A stretch of 64,000 nucleotides of DNA from M3007 sp044230315. Its GTDB lineage: Bacteria; Bacteroidota; Bacteroidia; Chitinophagales; Saprospiraceae. The stretch spans positions 1 through 64,000 of the forward strand of contig JBGARJ010000004.1 of assembly GCA_044230315.1 (NCBI GenBank). Reading direction: 5' to 3'. The notes under the pieces were generated by a model. That model saw only the letters and a program-made list of their open reading frames with translations, was not told the DNA's origin and searched no databases. How positions within the stretch are numbered: position 1 is the stretch's first letter; the number at the start of each line of letters is the position of its first letter. Of the stretch, positions 9,381 through 17,337 are shown piece after piece. Both the position numbers and the translations under genes were made by a program.

Positions 9381-11088
9381 CGCCCTGCTGCGTATACTGC
9401 TCGCAGGCCTGGCGCTTGCCCTGGGCAATACCTGCACCCGGCCAGCACTGGATGAATTGGAATTCGTGGAGGTGTCCATGAAAAACGCCGCCGTTTCCGG
9501 CCTGGATTCGGTGAAAATAACGGCTGCTATCTCGGGGCTGACGGTTTCGCAGGCCAGCGCTTGCGGCTTCATCTATGCACCCGATGCGAATGTGGTGTTG
9601 AATGCCAATCCATCGGCCATTCAACTCCCGGTGGCGCCACCGCCGTCCAACGGTGAGTACAGCGCACATATAGCGCTTCGGGCGGGCCAGCAGTTGTTTT
9701 TTCGCGCTTACGTCCAACTGAATGGCCGGATTGTGTACAGCTCAAACCTGGAATCAGCTGGGATCGGCGACCTGGTTACCATGGCAGGCGTTGCCCAAAT
9801 CGAAAACGACGAGGCCGTCGTTTTTGGGCTTCTATCAGGCCTGAACGGAATTCAGGTCATGGGACATGGGCATGTTTACTCCAGCACCGATTCGGTTCCC
9901 GCTTTAGGAAAACCGGGGTGTTTGCCCGTGAATAAAGGGGCGACCAACGACGATTACCTGTTTGCCGATACGTTGCGCAACCTGGATTTCAATACCCGGT
10001 ACCAGGTTCGCGCCTTCCTGATCACGGGCGGTAACGACACCGTGTACAGCAAGACCAGCCAAACCATACAGACCGGCGGTGGTTGGAAACGCGTGGCGGC
10101 AGATTTCCCGCAGGCAATGCAGGAAGGCGTGGGTATTGGCGCAGAATCCGTTGGCAAAGCCTTTGTAGGGTTTGGCTGTCCGAAAAGCAATCTGATCTGC
10201 CTGCAGAACGACCTCAGCCGCAATTTCACGCAGTTTGCTCCACCGGATGCCTGGACGGCGGCGGCTGATTTCCCCGGCCTGTTGCGTACCAATGTCAGCG
10301 CTTTTAATATTGGCGATACGATCTACGTGCTTTTTGGCGAATATTTCGACAATACTATGCCTGGTACAAAACCCATAATTGCCAAGGATTTCCGGAAATA
10401 CAACGTTAAAACGGGCAAATGGTCCGATGAGATCATCCAGGCCGACATTCCGCCCCGGCGCACGGCGGCTATCAGTTTTGTCGTAAACGGAATGGGGTAT
10501 CTCGGCGCCGGCCGAATCGTGCAGGGCCTCGGCATCGATACGGAAGTCAACGATTTTTGGGAATACAATCCCGGCAATGGGTCGTGGCGCCAGGTGGCTT
10601 CCCTGCCGTTGCGCACATCGGCCATCGATCCCACAGTGTATGATCAGGGCAGGCAGGAGGCGGCAGCATTTGCCATCGATGGATATGGGTATGCCGGCGG
10701 CGGTGAAAGCGGCGTGCTGGGCCTGACCGACTTTTGGCGCTTTACACCACCTTCCGGGAACGGCATGGGGAAATGGGAATTTGCCGGTTTTTTCCCGGGA
10801 CCGCCGCGGGTTGAAGCCGTTGCCTTTTCGGTAGGCGGAACAGGATACTATGGCACCGGCTACAACGCCTTTATTGGAGAACTGGACGATTACTGGGCGT
10901 TCACACCCGGAAACGGTTGGTCGGCTGCTACTCCATTCCGCGGCGGCTCACGGCGACAGGCCGTTGGGTTCGCACTTCAAGAAAAAGGCTACCTGGGCGC
11001 CGGGCTCAACAAAAAAATCATCAACAACGGAAACGACGTGGAAGACATCCTGCATGCCGATTTCTGGGTGTACACGCCGAAGAAATGA
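9340..11088 (+). CDS. Kelch-repeat-like exported protein
   Basis: 582 residues. A hydrophobic stretch ALLRILLAGLALALG precedes a Cys at residue 32 (LGNTC), which looks like a lipoprotein signal but lacks the ideal residue before the Cys. The first half has fibronectin-like beta segments (YQVRAFLITGGNDTVYSKT). The second half has Kelch-type blades: WKRVAADFP, then FRKYNVKTGKWSDE, then FWEYNPGNGSWRQVASLP, then FWRFTPPSGNGMGKWEFAGFFPG, with Gly-Gly turns, which predicts a beta-propeller. The ATG overlaps the preceding gene by 41 bp; a TTG at 9367 is an alternative start. It probably acts at the cell surface with its large neighbour. Specific ligand unknown. Confidence 0.75.
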   Translation: MATSVGKLRLTKTDALLRILLAGLALALGNTCTRPALDELEFVEVSMKNAAVSGLDSVKITAAISGLTVSQASACGFIYAPDANVVLNANPSAIQLPVAPPPSNGEYSAHIALRAGQQLFFRAYVQLNGRIVYSSNLESAGIGDLVTMAGVAQIENDEAVVFGLLSGLNGIQVMGHGHVYSSTDSVPALGKPGCLPVNKGATNDDYLFADTLRNLDFNTRYQVRAFLITGGNDTVYSKTSQTIQTGGGWKRVAADFPQAMQEGVGIGAESVGKAFVGFGCPKSNLICLQNDLSRNFTQFAPPDAWTAAADFPGLLRTNVSAFNIGDTIYVLFGEYFDNTMPGTKPIIAKDFRKYNVKTGKWSDEIIQADIPPRRTAAISFVVNGMGYLGAGRIVQGLGIDTEVNDFWEYNPGNGSWRQVASLPLRTSAIDPTVYDQGRQEAAAFAIDGYGYAGGGESGVLGLTDFWRFTPPSGNGMGKWEFAGFFPGPPRVEAVAFSVGGTGYYGTGYNAFIGELDDYWAFTPGNGWSAATPFRGGSRRQAVGFALQEKGYLGAGLNKKIINNGNDVEDILHADFWVYTPKK

Positions 11089-11095
11089 CCCGTTT

Positions 11096-11977
11096 ATGAA
11101 AAAATTGATACCATGCATTGTGCTCCTGGCGCTGCCCTTCTGGCTGGAAGCCCAAAAACTGTATCCCGTGAGGGACCGGATCGACAGTCTGTCGTTCCGC
11201 CTGGCCATTATTGAAGGGCATATGGCACTCGAGTGGGAAGGCAACCCAGCGGTGTTTCAACCGACCCGGGAATTCCCGCAAATCGTCGCTATCCAGCTCG
11301 AAGACGGCGATTTGACGGTTACCTACCTTGAAGGCCGGAGCCCGGGCCGAAATTCTTACCAACTCTCCCTGAGTTTGCAAACGGCAAACGGGGTAATATT
11401 GACACCGCCGGCTTATGCCTTGCGGGATCACGAACGAAGCGATGACCGGCCGGGGCAATATCGACTCATATGGATGGACTTCGCCGAGCAATGGCTCAGA
11501 CTTGGCAATTCATACAAACTCTTTATTCGGCGTTCACTCATGGGGGTGGTCAACTGTTCCGGTGAACGCCCCGAGTTTCCGTTTAAAAAACAGGTCCCGC
11601 ACTTCGCCGCGGGGGGAATTGGTGCGGCACTGATCGGCTTGGGCGCCGTTTACCGGCACCAATCCAATACCGCCTATGCGAATTACCAGAAATTTTGGAC
11701 GGGCGGCAAACCCAAAGCCGAATCGGCGCCATTCCTCGAAGAAGCCCAAAAGCAGGACCAAAATGCGCAGATCTGTACCTACGCCGGTTTGGCGATTCTG
11801 GGGGTCGACCTGTTGTGGTACGGTTTGCGTCGTTGGAAAATCGGGAGGGCCCAGCATAACTACGACCAATATTGCAACAAATCTACTTCTTCGATTGACC
11901 TCGCACCCGCCATCTTATTTACCGGGCCCGCTAGATCGGTGCCAGGGCCGGGACTGGCCGTATGCTATACCTTTTGA
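11096..11977 (+). CDS. hypothetical exported protein with two hydrophobic segments
   Basis: 293 residues starting 7 bp after the Kelch-like gene. The start at 11096 was chosen because it gives a good signal peptide (MKKLIPCIVLLALPFWLEAQ). The body is beta-rich up to about residue 155, followed by two hydrophobic segments (AAGGIGAALIGLGAVY and YAGLAILGVDLLWYGL) separated by a short charged loop. No family is recognised. The arrangement resembles small membrane-associated partners found next to Bacteroidota surface proteins. Operon membership is supported by tight spacing on both sides (21 bp to the WD40 gene). Confidence 0.7.
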   Translation: MKKLIPCIVLLALPFWLEAQKLYPVRDRIDSLSFRLAIIEGHMALEWEGNPAVFQPTREFPQIVAIQLEDGDLTVTYLEGRSPGRNSYQLSLSLQTANGVILTPPAYALRDHERSDDRPGQYRLIWMDFAEQWLRLGNSYKLFIRRSLMGVVNCSGERPEFPFKKQVPHFAAGGIGAALIGLGAVYRHQSNTAYANYQKFWTGGKPKAESAPFLEEAQKQDQNAQICTYAGLAILGVDLLWYGLRRWKIGRAQHNYDQYCNKSTSSIDLAPAILFTGPARSVPGPGLAVCYTF

Positions 11978-11998
11978 TCATTTCTGACTGCATTTCTC

Positions 11999-13747
11999 AT
12001 GATACACCCACACAAACTGGTTTGGATTGCAACGCTGTCGGCCATTTGCTTGCAAGTAGCACCGGCACAGCCTTGTTATGAGAGTCTTCGACGCGAGGGC
12101 ATCAATGCCGTCCGGCAAAAAAACTATGCCGACGCCATGAACCAGTTCTGGGCGGCTTTTATCTCCTGCCCCGACCGACCGGAACACAATGACCTGAGTG
12201 ATCTCATCAAAGACGCCCAACAGCAGTGGGTGCGCGATCTGGAAGAATCGGTGCGCCGGGAAAAGAAAGCCTACCAGGATGCGTTGGCTGCGAAAGAACA
12301 AGCCGAAACCGCCAAACATGCCGAAGAAAAGGCGCGCCTGGAGGCCGAGGACAACGCCCGTAAAGCCCGCGAACAGGGCATTCGCGCCGAAGCGCTTCGG
12401 TTGGCCTTGTTGGCTGATATTGTCCGGCAGCAAGGCCGGAAATCGGAAGCAGTATTGCTCGCCTGGCTGGCCACGCAACTCTCGGGCGCCGAACTCTCGC
12501 CGTTTGCGCAGCGCAAATTCGGCGAAGCCGTGCGCGATTCGTTTACCGTCGCGTTTTTTAAGAGCCCCGCGGCAATCGATGCCCTGCAGGAAATTCCGGA
12601 CGGTGGATACCTGCTCCACACAACCGAACCTGCCTGGTACCGGATCAATGGCGGCGGCGGTGTCCCTGCTCAACTGACCAAACTTTCGCCGGAATACCGC
12701 AACCTGACGCTTTCGCCCGACGGACGGCACATGGTGGCCGATACCGACGGCACAGAGGCATTTTTGTTGGATGCCAGCGGTCAGGTGGTCGCAACCTTGC
12801 ACGGACATACCGGGCCGATTCGCGCAACAGCTTTTTCGGCCGACAATCTGTTGATTCTCACCTGTTCGCGCGATAGCACTGCCCGGGTTTGGGATCTGCG
12901 CGGAAATCCGGTTTCGGTGCTGCGCGGCCATGCGGGCAAGGTATACGCCGGTTTCTTTGCACCCGATGCGAAGACCATACTCACGCGCGCATCTGACGGT
13001 AGTGCCCGCTTATGGAAATCGGACGGAACCTTCATAGCCGAACTCCGGGAACCAGGCGGTTATGTACTGGACGCCCGGTATTGCGGCCGGGAGGCGGTAG
13101 TGGCTACGCTCGATGCCGCCGGGTCCGTACGTTGGTGGGATGCCGCCGGCAAACCCATTGGTGTTTCGGTATCCGGCCAGTTGCCTATCCGGCAAATCGA
13201 AGTCGCTTCTGACGGCAACCTCGTTGCCCGGGGTGACGGCCCGACCGTTTGGTTATACGACAGCCGGGGCAAACTTCTGCAAACCTTTCAGCATCCGTCA
13301 CCGGTAGACGGCATGGCCTGTTCGGCCGACGGCTCGCACTTTCTGTTCTGGTGCAGCGATCACCGGTGCCATGTATGGGCCCGGGATGGAACTTCGGTTT
13401 GCACCCTTGAAAATCACCTGGCCGATATTATCGACGGCGCCTTTTCGCAGGATAATTCACTCGTGTTGACGACAGCGATCGACGGAACTGCACGACTTTG
13501 GGACCTCCGGGGAAACCAATTGTCCGAATGGCCGCTTGGCACTTTTTCGCCGACACCGGCGGTATTTGCCCGAAACGCTGCTGAAATATTGGCGGTAACC
13601 GACAACCGGCAAGCGGCAGTGCGCTCGCCGGCCCCGTCTGCCGTTTACAACCGCATGGAACCGGCAACGTTGTTGCGGAGCCCGGCAATCAGCCGGTTGT
13701 TGGAGGCGTACAATGTGCAATTTTATGACGCCCTGCGCGGGAAATAG
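11999..13747 (+). CDS. exported WD40 beta-propeller protein with TPR-like and coiled-coil N-terminus
   Basis: 582 residues with a signal peptide ending at VAPAQ (about residue 23). Residues 25-65 resemble a TPR helix pair (GINAVRQKNYADAMNQFWAA), and 75-135 are an Ala/Glu/Lys-rich coiled coil (KEQAETAKHAEEKARLEAE). From about 190 onward come WD40 blades, the clearest being GHTGPIRATAFSADN...DSTARVWDLRG, GHAGKVYAGFFAPDA...DGSARLWKSDG and DGTARLWDLRG. Such TPR-coil-WD40 exported proteins are frequent in Saprospira-like genomes. It is probably a scaffold, since no catalytic motif is seen. It is the last gene of the plus-strand group; structured DNA and terminator-like hairpins follow. Confidence 0.8.
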   Translation: MIHPHKLVWIATLSAICLQVAPAQPCYESLRREGINAVRQKNYADAMNQFWAAFISCPDRPEHNDLSDLIKDAQQQWVRDLEESVRREKKAYQDALAAKEQAETAKHAEEKARLEAEDNARKAREQGIRAEALRLALLADIVRQQGRKSEAVLLAWLATQLSGAELSPFAQRKFGEAVRDSFTVAFFKSPAAIDALQEIPDGGYLLHTTEPAWYRINGGGGVPAQLTKLSPEYRNLTLSPDGRHMVADTDGTEAFLLDASGQVVATLHGHTGPIRATAFSADNLLILTCSRDSTARVWDLRGNPVSVLRGHAGKVYAGFFAPDAKTILTRASDGSARLWKSDGTFIAELREPGGYVLDARYCGREAVVATLDAAGSVRWWDAAGKPIGVSVSGQLPIRQIEVASDGNLVARGDGPTVWLYDSRGKLLQTFQHPSPVDGMACSADGSHFLFWCSDHRCHVWARDGTSVCTLENHLADIIDGAFSQDNSLVLTTAIDGTARLWDLRGNQLSEWPLGTFSPTPAVFARNAAEILAVTDNRQAAVRSPAPSAVYNRMEPATLLRSPAISRLLEAYNVQFYDALRGK

Positions 13748-13758
13748 GGCCTGTTAGT

Positions 13759-14051
13759 TCGACTTTAGCCATTTGGCGTATCCGTGCCGATGGTCAAAGA
13801 TTTAAAAATCAATTCGTTGATTATCAACTGCATTTAGGCTTTTGTAATTTTTGAATGTCGGTAAAAAACAGCGATGTTCAAAAACAATAGTCCGGTACAT
13901 TTTGCTGTTGGCGAGGACGCCAACAGCGGCGTTAAGGCTTCATTTTCAAAGGTTTGCAAAAACCTACCGGACTATTCCAAAAATAGAAGCAGCAAAAATC
14001 AAACGTATTGGTAAACAGCAGTATGGCTCATCCACAAATGGCTAAAGTCGA
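13759..14051. repeat. 293-bp nested inverted-repeat element (MITE-like)
   Basis: Bounded by a perfect 17-bp inverted repeat: TCGACTTTAGCCATTTG at 13759-13775 and its complement at 14035-14051. Inside it is a perfect 12-bp pair (AATAGTCCGGTA at 13886-13897, complement 13965-13976), which encloses a 10-bp stem with a 4-base loop (GCTGTTGGCG at 13904-13913, complement 13918-13927) and a 6-bp stem with GCAA loop (13950-13965). A further AATCAA-TTCG-TTGATT hairpin sits at 13807-13822. No credible protein frame. It lies just after the WD40 gene. Confidence 0.7.
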
Positions 14052-14151
14052 GGTTAGGGTGTGTCTGAAAAATACTGTCGAGTCTGAAAAGAGCAGGTTT
14101 TGAATTCTGGGCAAGCCTGCTTTTGAGGGGAATGTTAGGTAATATTGCCCG

Positions 14152-14192
14152 AAAAGGAGGCGAAGAACAGGTTTCAAAAGACGCCGCCTTTT
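14152..14192. terminator. probable bidirectional terminator hairpin
   Basis: AAAAGGAGGCG at 14152-14162 pairs with CGCCGCCTTTT at 14182-14192 (one A-G mismatch), with a 19-base loop, flanked by an A run on one side and a T run on the other. It sits between the convergent WD40 operon and the PH-domain gene. A weaker hairpin (AGCAGG 14092-14097 with CCTGCT 14116-14121 followed by TTT) precedes it. Confidence 0.5.
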
Positions 14193-14209
14193 TAGGCCGG
14201 TGCGTATCC

Positions 14210-14698
14210 TTAGTTGAGGGTTTTGAGCGCTGCGCCCTGTGGCAACAGGGTATAGTCTTCCAGTACGCCCCGTTTTTCAGCGATGCAGCGGATCGTATCT
14301 TGTACCTGTCGCGGCTGTGGCACCGCGATAAAAACCGCCCATTCTGAAGTCGCTTGCGTACTCAACACTCGCACAGTGCCGAGCCCAAACCATCGAAACA
14401 AAAGCGGTTCAACCAGTTTGATGTCGTATACATGGTACATTTCGATGATCGAGCGGGTGCGGTTGAGGAGGCCGGCCTGGCATACTACGCGTTGGTTAGT
14501 GATCCAGTAGTTGATCGAGTCCACTTCGAAGTAAGCCCACGCCATGCGCCCGATACAAGCCAGGGCGCCGAGGAACACTATTGCGCCGAGCGAAGTGTAA
14601 AAGCCCAGGCAAGTAACCATGGCAATCGTGCCGAGGGAATAGATTTTCCAGTTGACCAGTTGGGAGGATTTTCCGTGCCAAATGACGACTTCTTTCAT
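14210..14698 (-). CDS. bacterial PH-domain (bPH2/YdbS-like) membrane protein
   Basis: 162 residues. Two hydrophobic segments about 20-55 (SLGTIAMVTCLGFYTSLGAIV and GALACIGRMAWAYFEV), then the typical bPH2 core: YWITNQRVVCQAGLLNRTRSI, EMYHVYDIKLVEPLLFRWF and GTVRVLST. The ITNxRv...G...r....i....i.di.v..s...r..g.GtvxV pattern is characteristic of DUF304/PH_2 proteins. The role of single bPH2 proteins is not well defined. It is the last minus-strand gene after the oxygenase cassette, 180 bp downstream, and may be transcribed separately. Confidence 0.75.
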   Translation of the reverse strand: MKEVVIWHGKSSQLVNWKIYSLGTIAMVTCLGFYTSLGAIVFLGALACIGRMAWAYFEVDSINYWITNQRVVCQAGLLNRTRSIIEMYHVYDIKLVEPLLFRWFGLGTVRVLSTQATSEWAVFIAVPQPRQVQDTIRCIAEKRGVLEDYTLLPQGAALKTLN

Positions 14699-14878
14699 GA
14701 CCGTTGCGATTTAGGTGGTGAGGATTGTTTTTTGGGGATTAGTACCCACCAACCGTTCAAGGGTGCCCAATGGCCGCAAAATTTTTTTAGACTGGAGCCC
14801 AATTTCCAGGCTTGCCGCATTTAAGTCAGCCTTCGTTTCGGTCAAGGCCCAAATAAAATCTTCCGTGCCGGTTCCGGT

Positions 14879-15859
14879 TCACTCACATTGCCAGGGTGTG
14901 TTGTACCCTGGCACGCGAAAGTTGGAAAAGGTGACCGATATGCTCACATCAAGCGACCTGACCCAATGCCACCAGCCAGCCGGGATGAATAGCATTTCAC
15001 CCGGATGAATCACCACATCGGCAACGGACGCCTTTAAAAATTCAGGAAAGCGGTCAGCGTCAATATGCTCCGGGTCCACTTCGCTGTAATATTTATCCTT
15101 ATGGTATATTTTCGGAAGGTCAAACGAGGGAATCATTTTAAAATGTTTCCGGCCATACACCTGGCAGAATAATATGGAATGCTTGTCGTGATGCAAGGGG
15201 GTAAGCGTACCGCCCGGCCCGAACCAGAGTTTCATCTTTTGCGAACCGGGAAAACGATCATCGATAATTGCATCCGGAGGGCACACATCATCCTGCAAAG
15301 CATGGAACCGGGGGTTGGAAAAGAAATAATTCCTGGCAACAATATAAATATCATTGGATTCCGGATGCGTTTGAATCAATCGGATAAATTCACGGAACGG
15401 CACGGTGGCGACCGTTTTCTGAAAATTCTTCTCATAGGCCGCATCCTGCTGTCTGCCACGCGTAATATTGACCGGAACATCGCCGTATCGCTCCAGAAAA
15501 TAGGCCGGCGACCAGCGTTTTAGCGCAGGCCAATCGCGCATCATGGATTTCAGCACCACCGGCCTGTTCCGGTAATAGTATTCGTCAAAAAAAGCCTCCC
15601 CGCTGATCTGGTCCACAGAGTCAATCCTGTTGGCCTGCCCCGATTGCCGGTTCAGGTCGCTGTACAAATTGAGCAGCGATTCCAGTTTTTTTATCCGCCT
15701 GACGAGATCCATTTGTGTGGGGTTGCCAGGTAGGACCGGATGGTTCCCCGCTGCAATGGCCGGGACGCGTAAGCCGGTTTCCGATCCGAGGAGTGAACTT
15801 TGGATTTGCCGTTCCAGCAGGTCAGACAAATCGTCGGCAGGGGTGGGCTTCTTATCCAT
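14879..15859 (-). CDS. JmjC/cupin_8-type 2-oxoglutarate Fe(II) oxygenase
   Basis: 326 residues. The N-terminal 90 are helical and variable. The cupin core carries the iron-binding triad: His223 and Asp225 in TPLHHDKH and His298 in PAGWWHWV. Thr220 and the Lys of the following GRKHFKM are in the positions that bind 2-oxoglutarate in FIH/JmjC enzymes. Family members hydroxylate protein side chains (Asn, Asp, His, Lys, Arg) or demethylate; the residue target cannot be read here. No signal peptide, so cytosolic. It lies 117 bp downstream of the prolyl-hydroxylase-like gene on the same strand with a strong hairpin between. Family certain, substrate unknown. Confidence 0.88.
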   Translation of the reverse strand: MDKKPTPADDLSDLLERQIQSSLLGSETGLRVPAIAAGNHPVLPGNPTQMDLVRRIKKLESLLNLYSDLNRQSGQANRIDSVDQISGEAFFDEYYYRNRPVVLKSMMRDWPALKRWSPAYFLERYGDVPVNITRGRQQDAAYEKNFQKTVATVPFREFIRLIQTHPESNDIYIVARNYFFSNPRFHALQDDVCPPDAIIDDRFPGSQKMKLWFGPGGTLTPLHHDKHSILFCQVYGRKHFKMIPSFDLPKIYHKDKYYSEVDPEHIDADRFPEFLKASVADVVIHPGEMLFIPAGWWHWVRSLDVSISVTFSNFRVPGYNTPWQCE

Positions 15860-15906
15860 TGAGTTTAATGTATCGGTTGAGTGAAAAGGGACGATTCATA
15901 ACCAGA

Positions 15907-15969
15907 CAACAATTGCCCGCGTTTCAGCCCCAAATACCGTTTTTGGGACTGAACGCAGAGCAATTGTTG
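15907..15969. repeat. 63-base perfect-ended hairpin between the two oxygenase genes
   Basis: CAACAATTGC at 15907-15916 pairs with its exact complement at 15960-15969. The stem continues with GCGTTTCAG (15919-15927) against CTGAACGC (15949-15956), one bulged T, and CCCAAA (15929-15934) against TTTGGG (15942-15947). It begins 8 bp after the stop of the hydroxylase gene. There is no T run, so it looks more like an mRNA-stabilising or attenuating structure than a simple terminator. Confidence 0.65.
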
Positions 15970-15976
15970 AAAGCCA

Positions 15977-16612
15977 CTATTTTCCATAACCCGCAAGGGG
16001 GGAAAAGATGTTATAACCAAAGTAACTGTTATCAAGATCCTTCCGGGAGTACTTGGTCCGTATCCATCCATTCAGGGTGAAACGTCCGTCTCTGAATAAT
16101 TTGCTCGGGCAAGCGACTTGCCGCACCTCGTGTTTCCGGCCGGATGCAAAAAATACGATCGAGTCATTATCGGGCTCTACAATATGCGATTCATCATTGT
16201 CGTACAGGATCAACTCGCCTCCGCTGAATGCCTTGGGGGTGCCGTTGAAATAGTACACAAAAGTGATCTGGCGGCTTGCGGTATTGGGCGAACCGTTATC
16301 CGTATGCCATTTGAAATAATCGCCGTCATTGTGACTCGTGAGCTGAACTTCGAAACAGTCGATTTCAAACGGCCGGATGGCTAGCATCTGGTGAATTTCT
16401 GCCAACCGGGCCCGTATTTTTGCTTCGATCATCTCCTTCATAAGGGCAAACTGGCTATCGTAAATCACCACCGATTTTCGCCACTCCGGGTAATACTTCG
16501 AATAGGAAGTCCTGGATGGCGTATAGGTATTTTCTTTACTGATGGCCAGTTTATAAAGTTGATGATTGAGTTGCCGGCCTAAAAATCCCTGGTATTTCAA
16601 ATAGACTTGCAT
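15977..16612 (-). CDS. prolyl 4-hydroxylase-like 2-oxoglutarate Fe(II) oxygenase
   Basis: 211 residues. The double-stranded beta-helix has the iron ligands His103 and Asp105 (FKWHTDNGSP) and His161 (GRKHEV), and Arg177 (DGRFTLNGWI) in the place that binds the 2-oxoglutarate carboxylate in bacterial and PHD2-type prolyl hydroxylases. The lead-in EVQLTSHNDGDYFKWH and the strand FSGGELILYD are typical of this family. No signal peptide, so it should act in the cytosol. It starts 4 bp after the stop of a proline-rich protein gene, which makes that protein the obvious candidate substrate; this link is inference. A simple free-amino-acid hydroxylase is the main alternative. Confidence 0.85.
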   Translation of the reverse strand: MQVYLKYQGFLGRQLNHQLYKLAISKENTYTPSRTSYSKYYPEWRKSVVIYDSQFALMKEMIEAKIRARLAEIHQMLAIRPFEIDCFEVQLTSHNDGDYFKWHTDNGSPNTASRQITFVYYFNGTPKAFSGGELILYDNDESHIVEPDNDSIVFFASGRKHEVRQVACPSKLFRDGRFTLNGWIRTKYSRKDLDNSYFGYNIFSPLAGYGK

Positions 16613-16616
16613 AGCA

Positions 16617-17270
16617 TCACCCTTTACGAATGTGTTGCCGGAGATCGTTGAGCCGCCTCGTGAAGTGCGCGTCGATCATGTCGAGGATGAACGGCGTGTT
16701 TAACGAGACAAACCAGTACAGAATCCAGGGGTTGTTCCGTAAAATCCCGGCATCAGGACCGGTTGGGCCGGGGTCGGGCGGATTTGGAACACCCGGCTCC
16801 GGGGTGCCGCCATCCGGCGGTTCAGGGGTGCCGGGTTCCGGAGAGCCACCGTCGGGGCCGAAAATGGAAGTGGGTCCGGCCGGAGGGGTACCCGGCTCCG
16901 GGGGGCCGCCATCCGGCGGTTCGTTGACGATGCCGCCATTTTCGATGATAAATCGCCGGATGTCCTGCAGCCGTTGCCGGAATTTAAGTTCGGTCAACTG
17001 CGACATAATGACGCCAAACTCCTTTTCAGGCGATGATTGCGCGCCAGCCCGCTGCTGCTGCAGGACCCAATTGGCTGCCCAGGAATCCATCCACGGGATG
17101 CCAAAGGGTGCAATTGCAACTGAGGGAACGGCCGGTTCCGGCGGATCGGGCTCAAGTTCAACCTTGATCGCCGAAATGATGTCCAGTAAGATCTCCGGGT
17201 TCTTCCGCAGGTTGATCTGGTGACCGTACTTTTCGGTGATAATTTTGATAATTTCAGATGATTTTGGCAT
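16617..17270 (-). CDS. proline-rich repeat protein with duplicated flanking segments (candidate hydroxylation/glycosylation substrate)
   Basis: 217 residues, no family recognised. Residues 1-45 are a charged helical segment (MPKSSEIIKIITEKYGHQ). Residues 55-110 (IPWMDSWAANW...KFRQRLQDIRRFI) resemble 180-215 (NPWILYWFVS...HFTRRLNDLRQHI), so one segment is present twice. Between them, 117-174 is a Pro/Gly/Asp/Glu linker with three clear PDGGxPEPGxP units plus decayed ones. No signal peptide or transmembrane segment is obvious, although the tryptophan-rich parts are fairly hydrophobic. The gene lies between the GlcNAc-transferase (67 bp) and the prolyl-hydroxylase-like gene (4 bp). The idea that it is the modified substrate rests on composition and context only. 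Confidence 0.75.
   Translation of the reverse strand: MPKSSEIIKIITEKYGHQINLRKNPEILLDIISAIKVELEPDPPEPAVPSVAIAPFGIPWMDSWAANWVLQQQRAGAQSSPEKEFGVIMSQLTELKFRQRLQDIRRFIIENGGIVNEPPDGGPPEPGTPPAGPTSIFGPDGGSPEPGTPEPPDGGTPEPGVPNPPDPGPTGPDAGILRNNPWILYWFVSLNTPFILDMIDAHFTRRLNDLRQHIRKG
16749..16922 (-). repeat. proline-rich coding repeat (PDGGxPEPGxP)
   Basis: Codes for residues 117-174 of the proline-rich protein. At DNA level two 33-bp copies, 16791-16823 and 16890-16922, differ at one base and are 99 bp (33 codons) apart. This points to recent duplication or slippage, in frame. Confidence 0.8.
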
Positions 17271-17337
17271 AAAGGTTTGTGTTAAAGATGAAAATTTGAC
17301 AGCGTTATAACTTCAATAAAAACACGCAAAGCATTGA

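Noticed and set aside
13851..14045. 64-residue frame inside the nested inverted-repeat element
   Set aside because: It spans the hairpins; the sequence is explained by the structured repeat, and no transposase motif is visible.
16749..16922. Collagen-like Gly-X-Y repeat
   Set aside because: The unit is PDGGxPEPGxP, with irregular Gly spacing, so a collagen triple helix is not supported.
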